Assembly: GCF_000378065.1 (NCBI RefSeq)
Contig: NZ_KB899151.1
Location: 25,785-89,784 of the forward strand
Source: Porphyromonas gulae DSM 15663
GTDB taxonomy: Bacteria > Bacteroidota > Bacteroidia > Bacteroidales > Porphyromonadaceae
DNA length: 64,000 bases
Direction of reading: 5' to 3'
Position 1 is the first letter of the stretch. Every line of letters begins with the position of its first letter. A model generated the notes under the pieces. That model ran no database searches and had not been told where the DNA came from. It worked only from the letters and a program-made list of their open reading frames with translations. A program made the position numbers and the translations under genes. Positions 32,745 to 41,816 of the stretch are shown piece by piece.

Positions 32745-33905
32745 TCATTTTTCCGCCTTTCGGCTATGCTTTCTAAACAGTCCTTTCCTGGGCACAACCT
32801 CTTCATCTTCCTCTCGGATGAACTTGGGATCCTGGATCACATAGCGTTTGTACACGGAGTAAAGCGACATGGTGAGCGGCAGGGCAATGAACAGCCCGAA
32901 AAAGCCGAGCAGGCTCCCCCAAATGGAAATCGAAAGCAAAATCATCGCTGGAGACATGCCCATCCTTTTGCCCATGATGTTGGGGGTCAGAATCGTGTCT
33001 TGAATTACTTGAACGATCATCATCACACCTATACCGAGGGCAAGAACGACGAAGAAATTCTGTCCCGTCTGTGCCGCCTTGAGCACCGACAAGAAAACAA
33101 TCGGGACCAAACCTACTATCTGCAAGTATGGAATCAGATTCAGCATACCGATAAAGAGACCGAGCGTAACTCCCAGAGGAAAGTCGATAATCTTGTAACC
33201 GATGGAAAGAAGGATGCCCACACAAAGGGCAATCAGGGCCTGTCCGCGGAAGTAGCTGTTCATATTCTTGTCCACTTCTTTGAGTATGCTCCTAACACGA
33301 ATACGGTGTCCGACCGGGAAAAGATTGACAAACCCTTTGCCCAGCTTTTCGAAATCGAACAAGATGAAAATGAAGTATAAGACGCCGATGAAGAAGATAG
33401 TGGTGTAGCTGAACAAGCTGATCGTCCCGGAGACGAGCTTATTGAGCTGTCCGAATATCTCCTTGCTATTCTCCATCAACTTCTCGTAAGAGATGCCTTT
33501 GAACAGATCCTTCATGCTGCCACTCTCGGACAGGAACTTGCGGATCGGAGCCGGCAGCATCTGTAGCAAATTCTCATCGATGCGGTACTGCTGGAGCAGG
33601 GATATTGTTTTGTTTACCTCTTCTTCTACAGCAGGAACCAAAGAGAGAACGGCAAAAAAGATCAATGCCGATATGAGAACCAGCACCGTGATCACCGACA
33701 GAAAGCGAAAGCGAAAATGGAGCCGGTACTGGACAAAACGAACCAGAGGCATCAGCACATAGGCAAGAATCCAAGCCATACAAAAAGGTATGAGGATACC
33801 TCTCAGACCGATGGCGATGGCCATAATGCCTCCAACCAGCAGGATGATAAATAACAGGCGTGCGGTACGGTCGAACGTAAACTCCCGGTCAAAAAAGCTT
33901 TGCAT
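32745..33905 (-). CDS. AI-2E/PerM family transporter
   Basis: 386 residues, seven to eight membrane segments. Two hydrophobic hairpins at the start (LLFIILLVGGIMAIAIGLRG) are followed by a helical soluble stretch (85-145). The conserved C-terminal half has FYSIGYKIIDFPLGVTLGLFIG-like membrane segments and MLNLIPYLQIVGLVPIV (about 237-253), which is the signature of the family. The end is basic and soluble. The family exports autoinducer-2 or other solutes in various bacteria; the substrate here is unknown. Single gene, with the possible terminator at 32663-32697 behind it. Confidence 0.85.
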   Translation of the reverse strand: MQSFFDREFTFDRTARLLFIILLVGGIMAIAIGLRGILIPFCMAWILAYVLMPLVRFVQYRLHFRFRFLSVITVLVLISALIFFAVLSLVPAVEEEVNKTISLLQQYRIDENLLQMLPAPIRKFLSESGSMKDLFKGISYEKLMENSKEIFGQLNKLVSGTISLFSYTTIFFIGVLYFIFILFDFEKLGKGFVNLFPVGHRIRVRSILKEVDKNMNSYFRGQALIALCVGILLSIGYKIIDFPLGVTLGLFIGMLNLIPYLQIVGLVPIVFLSVLKAAQTGQNFFVVLALGIGVMMIVQVIQDTILTPNIMGKRMGMSPAMILLSISIWGSLLGFFGLFIALPLTMSLYSVYKRYVIQDPKFIREEDEEVVPRKGLFRKHSRKAEK

Positions 33906-34089
33906 AGGCAGGATCGATTAGAATGTGAGTGAGTTTGGATACCGAAGATAGTCGTTTTTCCTGTTTTCTTTTGCAATTTTCACTATCATCCATGTAGATC
34001 GCTTTTTTGAACCGAGGCTTATCCTCCCTGCATGCTCGAGCCGGTAGGCGAGTGTCAGCTGATCTGCTGTCTCGAAAATGCGAATGGGA

Positions 34090-34212
34090 AATGCTCGGAT
34101 TGCGGTCTGAGAATCCTGAAAAACAGGCGCGAGAATTTTTTCGTTGTGGCGCGTAAAATTTTTACTTTCCGAACCAAAACGAAAAATTTCTCGAGCCACG
34201 TTTTGCGGACTG
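34090..34212 (+). repeat. Dispersed palindromic repeat, copy 2 (diverged)
   Basis: Same order of blocks as at 44599-44777: CGGATTGCGGTCTGAGAA, GGCGCGAGAATTTTTTCG, GTGGCGCG, TTTTTACTTTCCGA, CGAAAAATTTC, GAGCCACGTTTT. It has more mismatches and is shorter, so it is an older copy. Confidence 0.6.
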
Positions 34213-34279
34213 TAGAGTAGCTGATTTTTGGCGCATGAACAGTTTTGATCCGGTCTACAGGATATTGTTCGGAAACTCT

Positions 34280-34287
34280 TATATTTG
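34280..34287 (+). promoter_or_regulatory. Promoter -7 element of mdh
   Basis: TATATTTG fits TAnnTTTG and lies 83 bases before the mdh ATG. Confidence 0.5.
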
Positions 34288-34369
34288 TCTGATAGATATG
34301 TCGGGAAAGTCGAAGAAGAGTCGCTATCCCCGAATTACGTTTTCCCAATCTTTTAATAACGGAACAGTT

Positions 34370-35374
34370 ATGAGCTACTTAACAGAAGAAAAATTGACCA
34401 TTGTCGGTGCAGCCGGTATGATTGGTTCCAACATGGCTCAGACGGCTGCAATGATGCGTCTGACCCCTAATTTGTGTTTGTACGATCCCTTCGCAGTAGG
34501 CTTGGAGGGTGTGGCAGAGGAAATCCGTCACTGCGGATTCGAAGGCCTGAATCTGACCTTTACATCCGACATCAAAGAGGCTCTTACGGATGCCAAATAT
34601 ATAGTTTCGTCGGGCGGTGCTCCGCGCAAAGAGGGTATGACCCGTGAGGATCTGCTCAAAGGCAATGCCGAAATCGCTGCACAGCTGGGCAAGGACATCA
34701 AGAGCTATTGTCCTGACTGTAAGCATGTGATCATCATCTTCAATCCGGCTGACATCACCGGTCTTGTTACGCTCATATATTCAGGGCTGAAGCCTTCGCA
34801 GGTGACTACGTTGGCCGGTCTGGACAGCACACGCCTGCAAAGCGAACTGGCTAAGCACTTCGGCATCAAACAAAGTCTCGTGACCAATACGCGTACTTAT
34901 GGAGGCCATGGCGAGCAGATGGCTGTTTTCGCCAGCACAGCCAAGGTAAACGGAACGCCTCTGACCGATCTGATCGGTACCGACAAGCTGACCAATGAGC
35001 AGTGGGCAGAACTGAAACAGCGCGTCGTGAAAGGTGGGGCCAACATTATCAAACTACGCGGTCGCTCGTCTTTCCAAAGCCCTTCTTACGTGTCTATCGA
35101 AATGATTCGTGCTGCCATGGGTGGCGAAGCTTTCCGTTGGCCGGCCGGCTGCTATGTGAACGAGCCGGGCTTCGAGCACATCATGATGGCTATGGAGACT
35201 ACTCTCACGAAAGATGGCGTGAAGCACAGCGATATCAGCAAACTCGGCAACGAAGCTGAGCGCGCTGAACTCAAGGAAAGCTATAGCCACCTGGCTAAGC
35301 TGCGCGACGAAGTGATCGCCATGGGCATCATTCCTGCGATCGCTGACTGGAAGACGGTGAATCCGAATCTGTAA
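34370..35374 (+). CDS. mdh: Malate dehydrogenase
   Basis: 334 residues from ATG 34370; a frame-open ATG at 34235 lies before the promoter element. It interconverts malate and oxaloacetate with NAD. The N-terminal nucleotide-binding segment LTIVGAAGMIGSNMAQTAAM (about 7-26) has the GxxGxxG loop. The substrate-binding segment LAGLDSTRLQSELAKHFG (about 151-168) contains the Asp-Arg pair, and YGGHGEQM (about 180-187) holds the catalytic His. In this asaccharolytic group it feeds the reductive branch of the TCA cycle (oxaloacetate to fumarate and succinate). Followed by a strong terminator. Confidence 0.9.
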   Translation: MSYLTEEKLTIVGAAGMIGSNMAQTAAMMRLTPNLCLYDPFAVGLEGVAEEIRHCGFEGLNLTFTSDIKEALTDAKYIVSSGGAPRKEGMTREDLLKGNAEIAAQLGKDIKSYCPDCKHVIIIFNPADITGLVTLIYSGLKPSQVTTLAGLDSTRLQSELAKHFGIKQSLVTNTRTYGGHGEQMAVFASTAKVNGTPLTDLIGTDKLTNEQWAELKQRVVKGGANIIKLRGRSSFQSPSYVSIEMIRAAMGGEAFRWPAGCYVNEPGFEHIMMAMETTLTKDGVKHSDISKLGNEAERAELKESYSHLAKLRDEVIAMGIIPAIADWKTVNPNL

Positions 35375-35404
35375 GGTTCATCCTTTTGAATGATAATACT
35401 CTTG

Positions 35405-35453
35405 AGAGAGAGGGTGCATCCGAACGATAGGCGTTTCGGTGCTCCCTCTCTCT
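35405..35453 (+). terminator. Terminator of mdh
   Basis: Ten-bp stem AGAGAGAGGG/CCCTCTCTCT with a long loop, then TTCTTTTTTC. It lies 30 bases after the stop of mdh. Confidence 0.8.
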
Positions 35454-35570
35454 TTCTTTTTTCGGCTCATTTGGCTTTTTGGGGCTTGTTGGCGATGTTG
35501 GTCAGTCGGTAGCATAAGCCGCTCTCCGCTGCCGGACCTTTCCTTCGCTTGAGCATTTGGACATAAAGGA

Positions 35571-35612
35571 AAAAGCCGAAACTCTCTTGCATTGAAGAGG
35601 GCTTCGGCTTTT
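35571..35612 (-). terminator. Terminator of the aroA-porW operon
   Basis: Stem AAAAGCCGAA/TTCGGCTTTT, 10 bp, about 20 bases after the hydrolase stop (reading the minus strand), with T-rich ends on both sides. Confidence 0.75.
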
Positions 35613-35632
35613 CTGTTGTAGGGGGATGACTA

Positions 35633-37054
35633 TCAGAGACTGTCCAGGAAGGAGCAGACTACATCCATAAGCTCCGTGTCCACTGTCCTGTCGAGGAAAG
35701 CATACTCATCGGGCGTGCCGAATTCGGCCGTCTGCATGATGTGGTTTACCATAGGCAGGTACACTACCTTGTTGGGCGTATTGCCCGTATCTGTACCGAG
35801 GAGGAACTTCATCTTGGACATATTCACCTCCTGCAATACCTGCTTATCCATACCACCATATATAGCCATTGTAGGAGGAAGGGGATGGCTGCCCACTCCG
35901 GATGCTACGTCCAGTAGCGGTGCGGGATCGTAGCTAAGGAAGTGCCTCATCCATGGATTGGACAGCTGCTCTGTCATGAGCTTGATACCTTGTTCTTTCA
36001 TCTCATCGGTCATTGCCTGAGGGAAGAGCACGGAAGCGTTGGAGCGACAGTAGGATTCGATCCGAGCGCGAATATCCGATGCAGTACCGGGAGCAGTGGC
36101 CAAGCGGATCAGCTCTTCCATGGCTGCCCGCTTCGCTGCGTTCTGCGGTTGCCCCGTTGCGATTTCATCAATCGCGGCATTTTGCGAAAGCAGTATCTCC
36201 GCACCTTTTACAGAGGGTGCCCCTACAAGAACGAGACCCGCAACTCCTCCTACACGGCGAGCGACCATCGGAGCGATGATACCGCCTTCGCTATGACCGA
36301 AGAGGAATACTTTGTTGGTTAGTCGGGGATAGTGATGGCGCAGATAGGCCAGTTCACTCTCGATATCGCCGGCCAACGTGTCTGTCGTGGCCTGCGAAGC
36401 ATCGCCGGCACTCTCACCGAATCCGCGATCATCGCAGCGAAGCACGGCATAGCCATGGCGGGTAAGCTGATCGGCGAGCACAGCGAAAGGTTTGTGGTCG
36501 AATATGGTTTCATCCCTGTCCTGCAAGCCACTCCCACTGATCAGGATCACTGTCCCTTTGGTTTGGGCTGCATCTTTGGGGGCAGTGAGTGTACCTGCAA
36601 TCGTGAAACCATCGGTTTTATGCGGGATCTTCACCTCTATTACATCGTATGGGAAGGGCGGTTGAGGCGTCTGAGGGCGATAAGACTTGGCGGCATCCAG
36701 TCCGCGATAGAGGGACATCATCGTGCCGAAACGTCCTTGTCTGAATTCTCCTTGGATAGAGTCGCTCTTGAGCTTGCCTCTGTAGGAGAGAAGGAGATCC
36801 TTGACAGCGATGTTGAGGCTGTCGCCGGCGATCGTAACAGAAGAAAGCGGTATGCCGAATGCTTTCTGGTCAGGGCTGTCCATCGTGCCCTGCCAAGTGT
36901 CGCCCGTCTGTTTGAGGTGAAAAACCAATGCCAAGGATCCGTTCCCACGAGGAATACGTCCACTCCAGTCGCCGGCAAATTTTTGCGACTTGCAGCTCAT
37001 TGTAGTCATAAGAAGTACTACTGCATAGATGATAATAATGACTTTATGCTTCAT
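35633..37054 (-). CDS. Lipoprotein alpha/beta hydrolase
   Basis: 473 residues. Residues 1-21 are a lipoprotein signal, with lipobox-like MTTMSC and Cys21 as the acylation site, so the protein is likely membrane-anchored. Residues 25-135 are a small beta domain (GDWSGRIPRGNGSLALVFHL) of the DUF3887 or similar kind seen in front of such hydrolases. From about 150 the alpha/beta hydrolase fold follows: VILISGSGLQDRDE, then CDDRGFGESAGD, and FLFGHSEGGIIAPMVARRVG with the nucleophile Ser in GHSEGG. A final His is expected in LPMVNHIMQTAEFG (about 431-444). Probable esterase or peptidase; the substrate is unknown. It is the last gene of a minus-strand operon with porW (24-base gap). Confidence 0.85.
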   Translation of the reverse strand: MKHKVIIIIYAVVLLMTTMSCKSQKFAGDWSGRIPRGNGSLALVFHLKQTGDTWQGTMDSPDQKAFGIPLSSVTIAGDSLNIAVKDLLLSYRGKLKSDSIQGEFRQGRFGTMMSLYRGLDAAKSYRPQTPQPPFPYDVIEVKIPHKTDGFTIAGTLTAPKDAAQTKGTVILISGSGLQDRDETIFDHKPFAVLADQLTRHGYAVLRCDDRGFGESAGDASQATTDTLAGDIESELAYLRHHYPRLTNKVFLFGHSEGGIIAPMVARRVGGVAGLVLVGAPSVKGAEILLSQNAAIDEIATGQPQNAAKRAAMEELIRLATAPGTASDIRARIESYCRSNASVLFPQAMTDEMKEQGIKLMTEQLSNPWMRHFLSYDPAPLLDVASGVGSHPLPPTMAIYGGMDKQVLQEVNMSKMKFLLGTDTGNTPNKVVYLPMVNHIMQTAEFGTPDEYAFLDRTVDTELMDVVCSFLDSL

Positions 37055-37078
37055 AACGATTGAGAATAATAGTTTTCC

Positions 37079-40000
37079 TTATAGGGTCCCTCCACCGGCT
37101 TTTTTCTGTCCGGCTTTCCTTTTCTGTTCGCGTTCTTTCGCTCGCTCTTTACGTTCTCGCTCGCGCTGACGAAGTTTCTCTTTCCGCTCACGTTCTTTTT
37201 CTTTGAGCTTCTGCTTGCGTTCCTTCTGCTTGAGACGTTGCTCCTTGAGCTTGTCACGACGGGCTTTGTCTCGTTCTTTTTCCCGTGCTTTCAGCTCTCG
37301 CTTGCGATCGCGCTCCTTCTCACGCTTGGCCTTTTCGAGTGCTTTCTTTTCGTCCTTCTCGTTTTGTGCACGCTCTTTGGCCAGCCGCTGAATCTGCTCT
37401 ACCGAGACGTCTTTGCCTTCTTGCTGCTTGAGCGATGGCAAAGCAGCAGCATCTGAGATCGTATCGGTTGTGGAAGAATCGGCTGCCACAGGCTTGGCTC
37501 CGGAGAGGATCTGCTCTCTATCGATGTCGAAGGTAATGGGAGTAGCAGTCATGATGCTGTCCTTGCGCGGTTTGATGGGGACGAGTGGTTTCCCATCTGT
37601 GTGGGTCGTACTATCGCGAGCGGTATCCTCGGTCTCGTCCTTTTCGGACAGGATAGGAGCAGGAGTAGCAGCAGGTTCTATATCCTCCTCCTCTTTGCCG
37701 ACAGCTTGCGCTCGTCCGGTCATCTGCTGCCAGCGATCGAGGACGAAAGCCGTCTCGGGCACTTCTTCTTTTGCAAGGAAGGTCATGTATTGACCTACGC
37801 TTTTACCCTTGACAAGCAGCTGGTAATTGTTCTCCGATATGGGGAACAACAGGCTGCTCTCGCCCATCGCACTCATAAATCCGTTCGGAGCGAAAGCATC
37901 TTTGATATACTGCCAGCCCATCCGAGGGGTTGGGAGAGCAGTCATCAGCCACTGGTCGAATGCAGCCACCGTGCTGTGCTCTATTTCCAGCGTTTGCTCC
38001 GTGTAGCGGGAGAAATTGAATGAGGCAAGGGCAAAGAGCACCCTGTTTTTGTTCAATACACCGGCCGGAGCAAGAAGGATCAGACGGGTACGCTCGAATG
38101 ATTTGGGCTTTTCAAAAGGAGGCAAAGAGTCCGGCGATATGTTGGCAGTATCCGAACCGCCCCAACGAATGTCCCAGTCGATACCCGTATAGCCGCCCTG
38201 TACGATGGAGCGACCACGGAGCAACTCGGTAAGCATCGAGGAAGCTAATTCGGTGACGTCTGCTTTCGGATAATCCTTCACGAGCTGTTTCAGGGCAGAG
38301 GTGAAGCCCTTGGAGTCTGCCTCCAGCACATAACAGAGTGCGTTGAGGAAGTCGAATTTCGGTGCCAGTTCCGATAGGGGGAATCGCTCGCGGCATTCAT
38401 TTCTGCTCTTCCTGACCGAACCGACCGCTCCTTTGAGGTAAGAGTCGAATGCTTGCTCGTAAAGTTCGTTTTGGCGACGATCCATTGCGGCCAATTCCTT
38501 CAGGTAATCGGGGTTGCTCAGGGCCTTTGCCAGATTGTCTTCGGGATAGTATTGTAGAATCAAGGTGCGGCAACGTTCCGCTTCCGGCTTGTTGTTCATT
38601 CGGGTGTAGAGCATGAAGAGACGATAGAGCACGTCCATCTTCTTCTCATAGTTCGGATAGCGACGAAGCAGGGTCTCGTAAGTGTCGGCCGATTCGTCGA
38701 ACTTCTCCATCCGCTCATTGAAGACCGCTCCCATGCCGAACAAACCTTCTGCAATGAGTTTGCCGGCAGCTTCCTTGGCTTCTTCCGTCATTGGCAATTG
38801 CGCCAGATAGTATTCGCGGTTCAATGGATCGGAGGATGCGGAATCGGCAGCTGCCGCCTGTAGCTCCTCTTCGGTCATCAAAGCTCCGGGCTGCGTCTCA
38901 TCCGTCTCTTCTGCAGCAGCAGTATTGTCGGAGGGGATGTCGAAATTGGCCTGTTTGCGGCGACGTCTCCAATCATCCTCCAGTACACGCTTTCCCCATT
39001 TGCGTTCGAAAGCCGCTTTGCCCTGAGCAATCAGTTGAGGATTATAGAAGTAGAATTCTCCCGAAGTGCCGCTCATCTGCATGCCGGGCGGAGGATTCTG
39101 TGTCTTTCCCATGGGAGAGGGAGCCAATCCATCGCTCTCGGAATTGAAAAGTTCTTGGTTCTGCTGGAGTTTCGCCATCTCCTCCTCTTCGAGTCGTTTC
39201 TTCTCCGCTAAGGCATATGCATTGATAACGCTGTCGATAATGGCCAGCCGCTGTTCTTCCGGCATGGCAGCAAGAGTAAGAAGGCTATCCTGTTCGTGCA
39301 CGACCTTGGCATGACCGACCAATTCATCGAGCTGGGAGGAAAGTTCGGCTACACGTTTGTAGTCGGGATTGAGTCTGTTCAGCACACCGGCTGCAGCAGA
39401 GAAGCACGGCTGAGCTTTCAGGTACTGCTTCCTTTGCATATAGATGTCGCCCAAACGAATCTGACAGAGGGCAAAATCGGCTCCACGTGCCGTGCTCTTT
39501 TCTATTCCGGTCGTATATGCTTCGATCGCCGCCAGTGTATCGGGAATATCCATGTATATATTGCCTGTTGCATAGAAGATCTGATCCAGTACATCCTTGT
39601 ATTTGCCTTTCTTGGCCATCCGTTCCAATCGAGCGGCTACTGTACGGGGATCCCGTTCGCTCTCCAGTTCCATCTTCCTGATCCGTGCGGCAAAGGCCAA
39701 AGCGAAAGGCGGAGAAGTCCGCAACACTTTGGAATAGGCCTTGCGAGCCTCCTCTGTCCGATTGTTTTCCTGCAAAAGCTGTCCGAGCAGATAATACATG
39801 CGAGCACGTTGCCGCTTGTTTTTCTCTTGTCTTGCTGCCTGTTGGAGATAAGGTATGGCTGCGTGCTTGTCTCCCGACAGGATCGAACGCTCTGCCACAG
39901 CCAAAGAGTACAAGCCTCTGCGATCGACATGCGGAAGATCCTTGGGAATGCGCTCGAGCAAACGCTCCCCTTCATGCAACCACCCCATCTCACTGTAGCA

Positions 40001-40567
40001 GCGTACCTGCCAAAGACGAGCTTCATCGCGGATTATCGGTTCATTGCTGTACAAGCGTGCGATATAAGAAAATGTAGCTTGCGCCTGCAGGAAGTCCGCA
40101 TTATAGAACTGCGATTTGCCCACGAGCATCCATGCATTGTGGAGGAAACGGTTGTATTCTCTTTTGTTCTGGAAAGCCACGGCCTTGGGATCGCTCTGCC
40201 AACCTTGCTTGCGCTCCGGTTTGGTACGAATACTATGCAGGTGGATAGCCTTTCTCCCTTTGACAATGGCCTGATCGAAAGCCCCTCCCTCTTTGGTCTT
40301 TTGCTGTCCGGACTGAGCCGTGATGGGATCGAGGAATATCTCCTCCGAATAACCCTCCGTGTGGCTTTCGAGCAGTCTGTCATAGGCATCGTTATAAGCA
40401 TTCTGTCCGTTGTAGAATACATTATAGCGTGTAGTGAAATTGTGATAGAATCGGGATGCCGCCGTATTCTTCGATGTGGAGCAGGACAGCATACCGAATA
40501 CGACAGCTATCGGTATAAGCAGATAGAATGCGAGGAGGTATAGAAATCTATGGCTACGCATGGACAA
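37079..40567 (-). CDS. porW: T9SS component PorW (SprE family TPR lipoprotein)
   Basis: 1162 residues. It matches SprE/PorW, an envelope lipoprotein required for type IX secretion of gingipains and other cargo. Residues 1-29 form a lipoprotein signal with Cys29 (FGMLSC). FYHNFTTRYNVFYNGQNAYN (about 39-58) is the conserved N-terminal block. Residues 110-430 and 610-760 contain many TPR repeats (NAWMLVGKSQFYNADFLQAQ; MYYLLGQLLQENNRTEEA). The last 120 residues (from about 1040) are a Lys/Arg/Glu-rich coiled coil, an unusual tail. Its start overlaps the ABC permease gene by 14 bases. The operon order is aroA, CCGxH protein, permease, porW, hydrolase. Confidence 0.87.
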   Translation of the reverse strand: MSMRSHRFLYLLAFYLLIPIAVVFGMLSCSTSKNTAASRFYHNFTTRYNVFYNGQNAYNDAYDRLLESHTEGYSEEIFLDPITAQSGQQKTKEGGAFDQAIVKGRKAIHLHSIRTKPERKQGWQSDPKAVAFQNKREYNRFLHNAWMLVGKSQFYNADFLQAQATFSYIARLYSNEPIIRDEARLWQVRCYSEMGWLHEGERLLERIPKDLPHVDRRGLYSLAVAERSILSGDKHAAIPYLQQAARQEKNKRQRARMYYLLGQLLQENNRTEEARKAYSKVLRTSPPFALAFAARIRKMELESERDPRTVAARLERMAKKGKYKDVLDQIFYATGNIYMDIPDTLAAIEAYTTGIEKSTARGADFALCQIRLGDIYMQRKQYLKAQPCFSAAAGVLNRLNPDYKRVAELSSQLDELVGHAKVVHEQDSLLTLAAMPEEQRLAIIDSVINAYALAEKKRLEEEEMAKLQQNQELFNSESDGLAPSPMGKTQNPPPGMQMSGTSGEFYFYNPQLIAQGKAAFERKWGKRVLEDDWRRRRKQANFDIPSDNTAAAEETDETQPGALMTEEELQAAAADSASSDPLNREYYLAQLPMTEEAKEAAGKLIAEGLFGMGAVFNERMEKFDESADTYETLLRRYPNYEKKMDVLYRLFMLYTRMNNKPEAERCRTLILQYYPEDNLAKALSNPDYLKELAAMDRRQNELYEQAFDSYLKGAVGSVRKSRNECRERFPLSELAPKFDFLNALCYVLEADSKGFTSALKQLVKDYPKADVTELASSMLTELLRGRSIVQGGYTGIDWDIRWGGSDTANISPDSLPPFEKPKSFERTRLILLAPAGVLNKNRVLFALASFNFSRYTEQTLEIEHSTVAAFDQWLMTALPTPRMGWQYIKDAFAPNGFMSAMGESSLLFPISENNYQLLVKGKSVGQYMTFLAKEEVPETAFVLDRWQQMTGRAQAVGKEEEDIEPAATPAPILSEKDETEDTARDSTTHTDGKPLVPIKPRKDSIMTATPITFDIDREQILSGAKPVAADSSTTDTISDAAALPSLKQQEGKDVSVEQIQRLAKERAQNEKDEKKALEKAKREKERDRKRELKAREKERDKARRDKLKEQRLKQKERKQKLKEKERERKEKLRQRERERKERAKEREQKRKAGQKKAGGGTL

Positions 40568-41360
40568 AGGACTTAATCGTTTTGGCTAAAAGGAACAAGG
40601 CCACCAACACCAGAATGATGAAAGCTCCGGAAGGGATCCCCAGACTATAACTGCCCCAGAGACCCGTGAAGGCTGCCAAAGTCGCCAAGATTACAGAACC
40701 GAACAGGATCGAAGAGAAGCGCGAAGTAAAGAGATTCATGATACTCTGAGGAAGGGTCAGGAGCGACATCAGCAGCATGATGCCCACCAAACGGATGCTG
40801 AGTACAATACCCAAAGCCACAGCCACGGACATAAGCATCTCCACGAGGTGAACCCTGACCCCTCGTGTACTGGCAAAATCAGGATCGAAAGCCGTATAGA
40901 GGATCGTACGATAGCCGAACACGAATACGGCGATCATCGCCAACGCCATAAGCGCGAGGAGAAACAAATCCGTATGTGAAACGAGCAGGATATTGCCGAA
41001 CAGGAAAGAAGACAGCCCCGTACTGTACCCCGGTGTAAGCGCAATGAAAAGGGTACCCAGTGCCATACCCAAAGACCAAAAAGCCGCGATGGCCGAATCC
41101 TCACGCAGGAGTCCGGCTCGTGTCACCCCTTGTACACCCAAAGCAGAGAGCACGGCGAAGACGGCAGCTGACAAGAAAGGATTGATCCCCAGATAAAGCC
41201 CCATCCCGATGCCACCGAAAGAAGCATGCGTAATCCCCCCACTGACGAATACCATCCGCCGAGCCACCACATAAGAGCCGAGCAGGCCGCACACAATGGC
41301 TGTGAGCAGACTGCCCGCTATAGCGTTGCGAAAGAATCCGTACTGTAGTGCTTCAATCAT
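40554..41360 (-). CDS. Metal ABC transporter permease (ZnuB-like)
   Basis: 268 residues from ATG 41360 (MIEALQYGFFRNAIAGSLL); the open frame continues upstream to 41576 through the neighbouring gene but has no family match. Eight or so membrane segments. Family motifs: VFVSGGITHASFGGIGMGLYLG (about 36-57) and LVGIMLLMSLLTLPQS (about 200-215). By family it imports zinc or manganese with an ATPase and a binding protein, neither of which is next to it. Its start overlaps the small CCGxH protein by 8 bases and its end overlaps porW by 14, so the three are translationally coupled. Confidence 0.85.
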   Translation of the reverse strand: MIEALQYGFFRNAIAGSLLTAIVCGLLGSYVVARRMVFVSGGITHASFGGIGMGLYLGINPFLSAAVFAVLSALGVQGVTRAGLLREDSAIAAFWSLGMALGTLFIALTPGYSTGLSSFLFGNILLVSHTDLFLLALMALAMIAVFVFGYRTILYTAFDPDFASTRGVRVHLVEMLMSVAVALGIVLSIRLVGIMLLMSLLTLPQSIMNLFTSRFSSILFGSVILATLAAFTGLWGSYSLGIPSGAFIILVLVALFLLAKTIKSFVHA

Positions 41361-41796
41361 CGTGTCTGTGCTGGATACGGTGTTCGGATACGATAAAGAG
41401 GGCTTGTTCCTTGATGGATACGGGCATTTGTATCTGTCGCATCTGGAGGCTTCGAATCCAAGACGGTACCTCTTCCTCTTGCAGCGTGGAGAGCACCTCC
41501 TCGAATTCTTCGACGGCTTCGGTGCTATACTCCTCCGGAAGTACGCCGGCATAGCGATCCAGCTCCTCATCGTCATAGTAGACGATGCCCTTGCTCACGG
41601 CTGTCAGCAGGCTGTCCTTCTCGCAAGTGATATGCATACCGCAACACCCCTGCGGCACCACTCGTACAGGCTCCTCCGGAAGCGACTCACCCTTGGCCTC
41701 GGCAGCTCTTCGCTTGTACGAATGGCGGATCTCGGTCAGGGCGGCTATAAGCCCCAAAACGAGTACGCCGATTATCAATATCAAGATGTTGCTCAT
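41353..41796 (-). CDS. Small membrane-anchored protein with CCGxH motif
   Basis: 147 residues. A single N-terminal membrane helix (MSNILILIIGVLVLGLIAAL) is followed by a basic stretch and then a soluble acidic domain. The conspicuous motif is VVPQGCCGMHITCEKDSLL (about 47-65), with three Cys and a His close together, a possible metal site. It sits 20 bases after aroA and overlaps the metal permease by 8 bases. I do not recognise the family with confidence. The genomic link to a metal permease suggests a metal-binding or sensing role, which is an inference. The end is highly charged (EHRIQHRHDD). Confidence 0.65.
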   Translation of the reverse strand: MSNILILIIGVLVLGLIAALTEIRHSYKRRAAEAKGESLPEEPVRVVPQGCCGMHITCEKDSLLTAVSKGIVYYDDEELDRYAGVLPEEYSTEAVEEFEEVLSTLQEEEVPSWIRSLQMRQIQMPVSIKEQALFIVSEHRIQHRHDD

Positions 41797-41816
41797 CTCT
41801 TCTATCCGCTTCTTAC

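Larger units (their letters stand above)
33906..34369. other. 464-base intergenic region with dispersed repeat
   Basis: A diverged copy of the palindromic repeat occupies about 34090-34212. The region also carries the mdh promoter element at 34280-34287. No gene is supported; the ORF at 33918-34199 is a product of the repeat. Confidence 0.6.

Noticed and set aside
33918..34199. A 93-residue minus-strand ORF
   Set aside because: Lies over the diverged repeat copy and has no coding character.
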